Assembly (NCBI GenBank): GCA_937926205.1
Contig: CALEYL010000021.1
Coordinates: forward strand, 1-31,867
Direction of reading: 5' to 3'
Source: an uncultured Saprospiraceae bacterium
GTDB taxonomy: Bacteria > Bacteroidota > Bacteroidia > Chitinophagales > Saprospiraceae
Length of the DNA stretch: 31,867 bases
Part shown: positions 15,554 to 22,415 of the stretch, in pieces
How positions within the stretch are numbered: position 1 is the stretch's first letter
Layout of the letters: every line of letters begins with the position of its first letter
Position numbers and translations under genes: made by a program
Notes under the pieces: generated by a model
What the model was told of the DNA's origin: nothing
The model's input: only the letters and a program-made list of their open reading frames with translations
The model's database searches: none

Positions 15554-15805
15554 ATGATTCCAGAAGCTCAAAAATTGGAACTTATTCAAATTATTTTGAA
15601 GATGCAGGATGAAGAAGTACTTGCTAAAGTCAAAGCTATTTTGAATAATCAACCTTCACAAATAAAAGACTCGAAGCCTATTCCTTTAGGCAAAGAAATA
15701 CAAGTAGCTCGGCAATTTGGTTTTGCAAAAGGTCTTATTACCTATGTTTCTCCGGATTTTGACGACACCCCGCCAGGTTTTGAAGATTATTTGCCGAAAG
15801 CCTGA
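15554..15805 (+). CDS. Antitoxin-like protein (DUF2281-type), partner of the PIN toxin
   Basis: This 83-residue protein lies 2 nt upstream of a PIN-domain toxin gene, the usual antitoxin position. Its N-terminal ~35 residues are helical, with an EAQKLELIQIILKMQDEEVLAKV pattern typical of small antitoxins. The C-terminus, FGFAKGLITYVSPDFDDTP followed by PGFEDYL, matches the toxin-wrapping tail of DUF2281-type antitoxins (KGxxxxxxDFDxPLxDFxxY). It would be expected to neutralise the toxin and repress the operon. The pair is visibly richer in A+T than the genes on both sides, suggesting horizontal arrival. Confidence 0.75.
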   Translation: MIPEAQKLELIQIILKMQDEEVLAKVKAILNNQPSQIKDSKPIPLGKEIQVARQFGFAKGLITYVSPDFDDTPPGFEDYLPKA

Positions 15806-15807
15806 TA

Positions 15808-16194
15808 ATGAAATACTTACTTGATACGCATGTATTAATTTGGTTCGCCGAAGGGGATAACAGGCTTCCTCTTCAAATCAGGTCTATCATTCTTGATCAA
15901 AATAATTCCATTTTTGTAAGCTATGCTTCAATTTGGGAAATGGCTATAAAAATCTCACTTGGCAAACTGATTGTACAATTCAAAATGCCTGAATGGGAGT
16001 CTATGCTAAATGAAAAAGGTTTTTCTATCATATCTTTAAACTTTCAACACTTCCAACACTTAATTAACCTGCCTTTTCACCATAGCGACCCTTTTGACCG
16101 GTTGTTAATCGCTCAGGCAGCTGAAGAAGATTTTACAATCATTACCCACGATGCTATATTTAAGCATTATGATGTTTTGTTAGAGGCTTTCTAA
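15808..16194 (+). CDS. VapC-like PIN-domain ribonuclease toxin
   Basis: The 128-residue protein is a complete PIN domain. The four acidic residues of the Mg2+ site are visible: Asp6 (LLDTHVLIWF), Glu44 (ASIWEMAIKISLGKL), Asp94/Asp97 (HHSDPFDRLLIAQA) and Asp115 (IITHD). These enzymes cut tRNA or rRNA and stop growth when the antitoxin is lost. The TGATAATG junction with the antitoxin gene implies coupled translation. It ends 23 nt before the metallopeptidase/VWA gene. Co-transcription with that operon is possible, but base composition and function suggest an independent module. Confidence 0.93.
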   Translation: MKYLLDTHVLIWFAEGDNRLPLQIRSIILDQNNSIFVSYASIWEMAIKISLGKLIVQFKMPEWESMLNEKGFSIISLNFQHFQHLINLPFHHSDPFDRLLIAQAAEEDFTIITHDAIFKHYDVLLEAF

Positions 16195-16217
16195 CCAGCA
16201 CACACTAATAATTTAAA

Positions 16218-17438
16218 ATGCGGACCACTTCCTCGCCCATTGAAAAAGCCTCCGTGCAATTGCTGCTCCGGGAGCCTTTTTACGGACACTTCCTGATGGG
16301 CATTCCGAAAGCCTTCGACACAACGGTGCCCACAGCGGCAGTTGCACCTTTTCAACGGCAAATGGTGAAACTGATCGTAAATCCGGAATTTTGGGAATCC
16401 CTTTCAGAAGAACACCGCTACGGCCTGATCAAACACGAAGTGCTGCACATTGTGCTGCGTCACCTTACTTTCATAAAATCGTATTCCAACCGCCGCATTT
16501 TCAACATAGCAGCCGACCTGGTCGTCAACCAATACATCGATCCTCCGCAATTACCCGTCGGAGCTATTACACTGGCATTTTTTAAACCTCTAGAGTCTAC
16601 GCACCAGTTTTTTCTGGAAGCGGAAAAAGGCGTGGGGTATTACTACGACAAATTACTGAGCCTACTCCAAAACCGAACCCCTGCAAGTGTCGGAAATGCA
16701 GCCAGTGACGCAGTTTTTCGCGCACTCGATGATTGGATGCAGGGCGAACAGGAGGCCATTCTGAAACACCGGTTTTGGGAGGATTTTGCAGCTTTAGACA
16801 GCAGCGAACTGCGTGTGCTGGAGCAGTTTGTGAAAAATGCCACCAAACAGGCGCTTCAAAGGGTCCACAGAAAACGGGGGCACCTGCCGGGACATTTGCT
16901 GGCGGCTCTGGAAGCGGCAGTAGCCGATGCGCCTTTGGTGAACTGGCGGAGAATCCTTCGGCTTTTTGCCGCATCCAGCAACAGTACTTTTTTGAAAAAC
17001 ACCATCCGCCGCCCTTCCAAACGCTACGGGGTCGTACCGGGCATTCGGCTCAACCGGCACCACGAACTGGTATTGGCTGTGGATACTTCCGGCAGCGTTT
17101 CCATCGAAGAACTGGGTCTTTTTTTCAATGAAATCCGCCATATTTGGCGCCGGGGGACGCGCATCACGGTGCTGGAGTGCGACAAAGCCATTCACCGAAG
17201 TTATCCCTACAAAGGCATCACTCCTGAGTTTGTAAGCGGGCGGGGCGGCACCCATTTTGATGCGCCCATCATCTGGGCCAATGAGCAAAAACCGGATGCC
17301 CTCATCTACTTTACGGATGGCCACGCGCCTACGCCCTCGGTGGCGGCAAGAATGCCGATCCTTTGGGTGATTACCTCCGGCGGCACAGACAGATTTGAAC
17401 ACCTCCCCGGAAAACACCTCAAATTATTAGCAGAATAA
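16218..17438 (+). CDS. Zinc metallopeptidase-like / VWA protein (DUF2201 type)
   Basis: The 406-residue protein has two parts. The N-terminal part holds HEVLHIVLRH (His73, Glu74, His77, His82), a zincin HExxH motif with a possible further ligand, and resembles the DUF2201 putative metallopeptidase domain. The C-terminal part (~280-406) is a von Willebrand A-type fold with a MIDAS start DTSGS (Asp289, Ser291, Ser293). VWA proteins of this kind are adaptors for MoxR-family AAA ATPases, and a MoxR gene starts 3 nt downstream. No signal peptide or membrane segment is seen, so it is cytoplasmic. Whether the zincin site is proteolytic or structural cannot be decided from sequence. Confidence 0.9.
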   Translation: MRTTSSPIEKASVQLLLREPFYGHFLMGIPKAFDTTVPTAAVAPFQRQMVKLIVNPEFWESLSEEHRYGLIKHEVLHIVLRHLTFIKSYSNRRIFNIAADLVVNQYIDPPQLPVGAITLAFFKPLESTHQFFLEAEKGVGYYYDKLLSLLQNRTPASVGNAASDAVFRALDDWMQGEQEAILKHRFWEDFAALDSSELRVLEQFVKNATKQALQRVHRKRGHLPGHLLAALEAAVADAPLVNWRRILRLFAASSNSTFLKNTIRRPSKRYGVVPGIRLNRHHELVLAVDTSGSVSIEELGLFFNEIRHIWRRGTRITVLECDKAIHRSYPYKGITPEFVSGRGGTHFDAPIIWANEQKPDALIYFTDGHAPTPSVAARMPILWVITSGGTDRFEHLPGKHLKLLAE

Positions 17439-17441
17439 ACC

Positions 17442-18554
17442 ATGGCAAAACCGACCCACAATTACATTTTTTACGGCATAGAAGCCAATGCTTCGGAAGT
17501 CAAAAAGTTTATTCAGCACCTGCTGGAAGCCAACCAGAAATCGGAAGCAAAAGGCCTCAAAAAAACGCCGGTTTGCGTTTGGGGAACCCACGGAATCGGG
17601 AAAACCGAGCTGGTTCAGTCCATAACAGAAGAGTTGGGCTACAGGTTTGCCTACATCGCTCCGGCACAGTTTGAAGAAATGGGCGACCTGATCGGAATGC
17701 CTGCCATTGTTGGCGAAGAGACCGTTTTTCGGGCGCCCTCCTGGGTTCCTAAAACAACAGGCCCCGGTCTGTTGCTCATTGACGATGTGAACCGTGCCGA
17801 CGACCGCATCCTGCGCGGCATCATGCAGTTGTTGCAAAACTTTGAGCTGGTGAGTTGGCAGCTTCCCGAAAAGTGGCAAATCGTACTGACGGCCAACCCC
17901 GACGGCGGCGATTATTCCGTGACGCCGATGGACGACGCCATGCTCACCCGCATGATGCACATCACCATGCGCTTTGAAGCCAAAGTATGGGCTTTGTGGG
18001 CAGAAAAAACCGGCATCGACCCGCGCGGCATCAACTTTGTTCTCACATATCCAGAAGTAGCGCAAGGCAAACGCACGACACCACGCTCACTCGTGCAATT
18101 TTTCGAGAGCATTCGCGACATAAAAAGCCTGCGCGATGAATTGCCTCTGGTGCAAATGCTCGCCGCTTCCTGCCTCGATGATGAAACGGTGGCCGCTTTT
18201 GTCACCTATGTCCAACAAAATCTGAGCGAACTGATTTCCCCCGAAACCATTTACCAGGCAAAAGACTTCAAGCGGGAAGTTTATACAGAAATCAAACACA
18301 GCGTACAGCAGGACATTTTCCGGGTAGACATCATGGCGACGATCTGTACGCGCCTGGTCAATTACCTCAGCGTTGAAGACATCAAACTCACGCCGCCGCA
18401 AATCAAAAACATTCAGGAGTTCATTAAAATGGATTTCCTGCCCAATGACCTGCGCCTCTCACTCCTTCAGGATTTGGTGCAGTCGCCCAACAACTCTCTT
18501 AAAAGTGTGATGGCCGATGCAGAAATCAGCATGATGCTTTTGCGCAAAATGTAA
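17442..18554 (+). CDS. MoxR-type AAA+ ATPase
   Basis: The 370-residue protein is an AAA+ ATPase of the MoxR/AAA_5 group: Walker A GTHGIGKTE (residues 48-56, Lys54), the MGDLIGMP segment, Walker B LLLIDDVNRAD (Asp114-Asp115) and sensor 1 LTANPDGG (Asn152). The C-terminal ~130 residues form a helical extension. MoxR proteins form hexamers that remodel or load metal or partners onto client proteins, together with VWA adaptors. Here the adaptor is the 16218-17438 product, with the start codon 3 nt after its stop. The likely client or sensor is the LRR protein, whose gene starts 5 nt after this one ends. Confidence 0.92.
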   Translation: MAKPTHNYIFYGIEANASEVKKFIQHLLEANQKSEAKGLKKTPVCVWGTHGIGKTELVQSITEELGYRFAYIAPAQFEEMGDLIGMPAIVGEETVFRAPSWVPKTTGPGLLLIDDVNRADDRILRGIMQLLQNFELVSWQLPEKWQIVLTANPDGGDYSVTPMDDAMLTRMMHITMRFEAKVWALWAEKTGIDPRGINFVLTYPEVAQGKRTTPRSLVQFFESIRDIKSLRDELPLVQMLAASCLDDETVAAFVTYVQQNLSELISPETIYQAKDFKREVYTEIKHSVQQDIFRVDIMATICTRLVNYLSVEDIKLTPPQIKNIQEFIKMDFLPNDLRLSLLQDLVQSPNNSLKSVMADAEISMMLLRKM

Positions 18555-18559
18555 GATCA

Positions 18560-21328
18560 ATGGAAAAGCAATTGAAGTACGAGCTGATGGAATATTCCAG
18601 TTCGTTGAGCGAGGCAATTTACCTCCGAAAGCCGCTGTCAATCGAAGAATTGAAGCGAACCTACCCCAACCTTAAAGGTATTGTCTTTGAATTTGGACGC
18701 TCCGCTTTTGAACCCCTGCGCTACGACCACCAGACGTATATGATGGCCGTTTTGCAGGCTTTTGATTTTCAGGAAGTAAGCATTGACTCTGCCGGACGGC
18801 TCACACATTTACCCGATACGCTTTGGAAATCGTCTTTAAAAAAGCTGGAGCTCAGCCGTCATAACTGTAATTTCCCCGTACAACCGCCTCCGGGATTTAA
18901 AAACAACCTGGATGCCATTGCCCTGCGCAACAGCGATTACATAGACCCTGCCATTCTCGACACGCCGACCTTGCGCTATGTGGATATCAGTGCTTATAAA
19001 GGCGATTTAAGCCGCCTTGCCAATGCAGTAAATCTGGAAAAGTTGATGCTGTCTGACGTGAAGGTCAATAACATCGATTTTAGCCGGTTCACACAATTGA
19101 AGCATTTGCAATTTTACAGCTTGCAGCAAACGGAATACCTGCCGGATTTTTCCGCGCTGCGCAACCTGAGAGAACTGCGCATGAGCGTCATACCCCAACT
19201 ACGCGCCATGCCTTCAGGGCTGGAAAAACTCAGCAATCTGGAAACCCTTGTTTTTCAGCGATTGGGCAATTCCGAATGGCCGAAAATGCATTTCCCCTTT
19301 TACGGCTTCCCCAATCTGGAAAAGCTGGAAATTTCGAATGGACATTTTGACTACGCTACCAAGGAAACCATGGAGTCTCCTGAAAACAGGGCTAAATGGG
19401 GCCTGTCAGGCGTTTTATCCAAAGTCCTCAACCGGGACATGGTTGCAAAAAACGAGAGATCGGAAAACCTGCCCGCGTTGAAGACTCTGACTTTTATAGA
19501 TTCTTTTGCGCAAAGTCTCCCCGAATGGATGCTGGCGCCTTCTTTGGAACAATGTTGGGTCATTGCTCCCGAACTACAGCAACTGCCCGCCACTTTTTGG
19601 CAGTGTACGGAACTGAAACACCTTAATGTATCCTGCAATTCGATGGCCGATTTCGGGACAGGCTGGACCGGTTTTTCAAATTTGGAATCTTTTTCCTTTG
19701 AAACTTCGCACGTCTGTAGCCAATTACCGGATTTTGGAAGAGCCAATACCGCACTAAATACCATCAGCCTTAAAACAGCCGAACTCAGCAGTCTGCCCGA
19801 GTCCTGGCGCGAATGTCCTGCCTTACAGACCATCAACATAAATGCAAAACCCTGCGAACTGCCCGCTGCCTGGGCCGATTTTCCGGCGTTGAACAACCTG
19901 AAAATCCGATGGACAGATGGCGGGCAGATCTTCATCCGGAAAGAGATGGCACTGCTGCCCAATTTGCAGGCGCTGCGGCTGGAGTGCCAAAGCCTGCCGG
20001 GCCGGGATATGAAACTGGTGCAAACGCTGAATGCTACGCTGACAAAATTCCAGGCAGATACAAATACCCGTTTGGTTTTCGGGCATCTTTTACTGGAAAA
20101 CCCGAAAAACGCTCCGCCCTATACGGACGCGTTCAAAACGGACTTTCTGCAGGCCGTCAACATTGGCAGCGGCCCTTTGAAGCAAGTGATTTGGGATAAC
20201 CTGCATTTGCTCAACCCCAATCAGGTCCCGTTTTCAACGTTGCGGCAATTTGAAAACAAAAGCCTTTTTATCGCGGGAGGGACGCGTTTGAAAAAAGGGG
20301 ATTACAAGGAAAAACTGGAGGCAATGGGCATAAAGATTGTGACCAAATTCAGCGCGGACGTGGACATTATTTTGTTGGGCAATGCCTGCCCTGATTTGTC
20401 GGAAGGCTTCTGGTCAAGACCGCACTGGTTTTGCGGCGAAGGGGAAATGGACAAAGTATTGAAGGAATACCAGCCGGGGTTCATGCAAACCCTGCCGGAA
20501 AATGACCTCGATGCGCTGCGTCGCCTGATCTGGTCGAACGACCCCGCCAACGAACGCGTCGTGCTTGAAATGCTCAAAAAGGGGGGCATACCGGATGCGG
20601 TAATACCCGATTTGGTGGTCGTTGCCAAAACTTCCGGAGATCCAAATGTCCGGAATGACTTTCGCAAATTGCTGAAAGCCACAGCGCCGGAAGGTTTAAG
20701 GGCGATTTTATCCGATACCCGGGATTTGGACAAGGTTATTGAGCGGGCCCGGTATGCGTATCGGCAGCGCCCTGTGGGCTTGTCGCAGGTGGTGGTTGCG
20801 CACTACCATCGCAGCAGGAACAAAGCGCTGCTTCCTGCTTTTTTCCGCTACCGCGAAAGCCTGGACAACCCTTACAGGACTGCGCTTTTTCAGGATTATT
20901 ATGCTTCCTTGTTGCAGCGCCCGCACTACCTGAGTTTTATGGAAATCCTGCTAAGCAAAGACGAGTGGAATCAAATTCTGAACGAACCGGTTTTGCAAGG
21001 TGCGCTCAAAAGGTTGATGTTCCGATGTGCCGGTGATGAGTTACCCGATGCGCTTTTCAAACATACCACCCTGAACGAGTTAAAAATCGTCACCGATGTT
21101 GCACATTTGCCTGAAGCCATCGGAGATTTGAAACGCCTGAAAATTCTGGAAGTCAGCGGTAAAAATCTGCGCTCTGCGCCTGACAGCCTGATGCAAATCA
21201 AAACCTTGAAATCTTTGGTCTTTTGCAGTTCCCTGAGTCGGGAAAACTGGGAGATTTCAGAAGCTTTGCAAGCGGCCAGAGGCGGGAATCACTGGATGCA
21301 GCAGCGTGGCTTTGATTATTGGGATTGA
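18560..21328 (+). CDS. Large leucine-rich-repeat protein with internal BRCT-like and helical-repeat segments
   Basis: The 922-residue protein has no signal peptide. Residues ~75-480 carry irregular bacterial LRRs of ~20-25 residues (for example LRNLRELRM, LSNLETLVF, FPNLEKLEIS, LPNLQALRLE). Residues ~562-610 (FENKSLFIAGGTRLKKGDY then KEKLEAMGIKIV, VDIILLG) resemble a BRCT core with its Gly-rich turn, the EAMG helix and a buried hydrophobic strand. Residues ~645-815 look like HEAT-type helices, and ~830-890 return to LRRs (LPEAIGDLKRLKILEVS). I know no described family with this exact order. Its placement after VWA-metallopeptidase and MoxR genes suggests it is the recognition subunit or client. 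The function is unknown. Confidence 0.85.
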   Translation: MEKQLKYELMEYSSSLSEAIYLRKPLSIEELKRTYPNLKGIVFEFGRSAFEPLRYDHQTYMMAVLQAFDFQEVSIDSAGRLTHLPDTLWKSSLKKLELSRHNCNFPVQPPPGFKNNLDAIALRNSDYIDPAILDTPTLRYVDISAYKGDLSRLANAVNLEKLMLSDVKVNNIDFSRFTQLKHLQFYSLQQTEYLPDFSALRNLRELRMSVIPQLRAMPSGLEKLSNLETLVFQRLGNSEWPKMHFPFYGFPNLEKLEISNGHFDYATKETMESPENRAKWGLSGVLSKVLNRDMVAKNERSENLPALKTLTFIDSFAQSLPEWMLAPSLEQCWVIAPELQQLPATFWQCTELKHLNVSCNSMADFGTGWTGFSNLESFSFETSHVCSQLPDFGRANTALNTISLKTAELSSLPESWRECPALQTININAKPCELPAAWADFPALNNLKIRWTDGGQIFIRKEMALLPNLQALRLECQSLPGRDMKLVQTLNATLTKFQADTNTRLVFGHLLLENPKNAPPYTDAFKTDFLQAVNIGSGPLKQVIWDNLHLLNPNQVPFSTLRQFENKSLFIAGGTRLKKGDYKEKLEAMGIKIVTKFSADVDIILLGNACPDLSEGFWSRPHWFCGEGEMDKVLKEYQPGFMQTLPENDLDALRRLIWSNDPANERVVLEMLKKGGIPDAVIPDLVVVAKTSGDPNVRNDFRKLLKATAPEGLRAILSDTRDLDKVIERARYAYRQRPVGLSQVVVAHYHRSRNKALLPAFFRYRESLDNPYRTALFQDYYASLLQRPHYLSFMEILLSKDEWNQILNEPVLQGALKRLMFRCAGDELPDALFKHTTLNELKIVTDVAHLPEAIGDLKRLKILEVSGKNLRSAPDSLMQIKTLKSLVFCSSLSRENWEISEALQAARGGNHWMQQRGFDYWD

Positions 21329-21364
21329 TAGAACTTTTGCAAAGTTTTCTAAAAAAGGCAAGAT

Positions 21365-21496
21365 GGCAAAATGCAAATTGGCAAATCCTGTCCCGTTGAG
21401 AGGGAAAGCTAGGTTGCACGAGCTATTAACCAGTTTCCCGTTAATACCCCTGCTTTTCGGAATATATTTTGCTTATTTGCCCACTTGCATTTTGCC
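21365..21496. repeat. Imperfect inverted repeat between convergent genes
   Basis: GGCAAAATGCAAATTGGCAAAT (first 20 and last 2 bases at 21365-21386) pairs with 21475-21496 with two mismatches, across an 88-nt interior. It sits in the 219-bp gap between the LRR gene and the convergent AHSA1 gene. It may be a small repeat element or a bidirectional stop signal; the rest of the gap shows nothing clear. Confidence 0.6.
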
Positions 21497-21547
21497 TTTT
21501 AAGCCCTCATTGTCGTATTTATCAGACATGCCCTGTAGCATAAGGCT

Positions 21548-21973
21548 TCAGCCTTTCTCCAGCATTTTTTTCATGCCGTCAAAAACCATTTGCCAGTTCT
21601 GCTCGGAATGCGCGCGCTTTTCTTCGTCCTCGATCTTATCCTGCGTAACCGTAAGGACCGTGACGCCGCCCTCTTCATGCAGCGCGTAGGTGATGTTGGC
21701 ATAATTCCCGGGCTCGTCGGCCAGGTTGCTCCAGGAGCTGAGATAGCTGTATCGCAGGCTGTTCAGCGGATCGTATAGCAAAACGGTGCCTTTGTCTTCA
21801 TACTTAGTGCCATCCCACTCGCCGCGAAAAAATATTGGGGAGCCAACCTGCCAATTGGTCACAAGGTCTGTACCGAAAAAATACTGTTTCACCAATTCAG
21901 GTTTGGTCAGTGCTGCCCAGACTTCCTCAACAGGCGCCGCGATGGCAATTTGGGTTTCAAGTGTAATGGCCAT
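21548..21973 (-). CDS. AHSA1/SRPBCC-fold protein
   Basis: The 141-residue protein has the START-like fold of the AHSA1 (Hsp90 ATPase activator homologue) group: IAIAAPVEEVWAALTKPELVKQYFFG at the start, the WQVGSPIFFRGEWDG strand pair, YEDKGTVLLYDPLNSLRYSY, and the long C-terminal helix NWQMVFDGMKKMLEKG. These small proteins bind hydrophobic ligands in a central cavity; most bacterial members have no known ligand. The family often lies beside RibD-C/DHFR-like genes in Bacteroidota (recalled), and a remnant of such a gene lies just upstream at 22184-22336. The ATG at 21973 is supported by a -7 box 30 nt upstream. Confidence 0.88.
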   Translation of the reverse strand: MAITLETQIAIAAPVEEVWAALTKPELVKQYFFGTDLVTNWQVGSPIFFRGEWDGTKYEDKGTVLLYDPLNSLRYSYLSSWSNLADEPGNYANITYALHEEGGVTVLTVTQDKIEDEEKRAHSEQNWQMVFDGMKKMLEKG

Positions 21974-22002
21974 TTTAAATTTTTTGTTTATTTTTTAGAA
22001 AG

Positions 22003-22010
22003 CAAAAATA
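22003..22010 (-). promoter_or_regulatory. Candidate -7 box for the AHSA1 gene
   Basis: On the minus strand this reads TATTTTTG (TAnnTTTG), 29 nt before the ATG at 21973, in a very A+T-rich stretch (21974-22060). No clear -33 TTTG is seen at normal spacing. Confidence 0.4.
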
Positions 22011-22132
22011 TACTTTTTGTTTCAATAAAATAACTTTTTGTGCTTTTTAATTTTACATGAGTAAGAAGCAAAGAAGGATAATCCGCCAACCTGAACACGG
22101 TAAATACAGGAATTTTTAGCATAAAACGGTAT

Positions 22133-22170
22133 CCTTAGCGGCCTTAGCGTGCCCTTTGCGACCTTGGCGG
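22133..22170. repeat. Degenerate CCTTAGCGG tandem motif
   Basis: Four degenerate units in a row: CCTTAGCGG, CCTTAGCGTG, CCCTTTGCGA, CCTTGGCGG. Motifs of this CTTTGCGACCTTAGCGG style are dispersed intergenic repeats in many bacteria (recalled, not searched). It lies between the AHSA1 gene and the DHFR-family remnant, in the otherwise gene-free stretch 21974-22415. Confidence 0.55.
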
Positions 22171-22183
22171 AAAAAAATAGGGC

Positions 22184-22336
22184 TCACCGCAAAGGCTCAT
22201 AATGCAGCACAACAATGCCACAATCAAAAGCCTGCGTATTGATCAATTTCAGGCTGGTTCTTCCCTGAAAAATGGTCATGCCGCTTCCGATGGCCGCAGG
22301 ATTTACAAAAAGATGGTATTCGTCAATCAGGTCGTT
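22184..22336 (-). pseudogene. 3' remnant of a RibD-C / dihydrofolate reductase-family gene
   Basis: About 50 codons read NDLIDEYHLFVNPAAIGSG, then MTIFQGRTSLKLINTQAF and CGIVVLHYEP, the usual C-terminus of small DHFR-family (RibD C-terminal domain) proteins (LIDExHLxVxPVxLGxG...LxLxxxxxFxxGVVxLxYxP). The missing N-terminal ~120 residues should lie at higher coordinates, but there the sequence is the terminator and end of the FN3 gene. The only ATG in frame falls inside that terminator stem. The gene is therefore 5'-deleted and should not give a working enzyme. Confidence 0.7.
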
Positions 22337-22338
22337 AT

Positions 22339-22374
22339 AAAAACAAACAGCGCGGCGGTCAAAGACCACCGCGC
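22339..22374 (-). terminator. Rho-independent terminator of the FN3/T9SS gene
   Basis: On the minus strand an 11-bp stem GCGCGGTGGTC/GACCGCCGCGC (one G-U pair, loop TTT) is followed by TGTTTGTTTTT. It begins about 42 nt after the stop codon of the 22416-24026 gene and abuts the DHFR-family remnant. Confidence 0.85.
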
Positions 22375-22415
22375 CGGGGGGGGAAAGCCAGAGCTGGTTT
22401 TTCTCACCAATGATC

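Noticed and set aside
16218..21328. Assignment of the MoxR module to a classical vWA-MoxR-VMAP system
   Set aside because: No VMAP-type protein or effector-associated domain is visible; the third gene is an LRR protein, so the match is only to the general MoxR-VWA theme.
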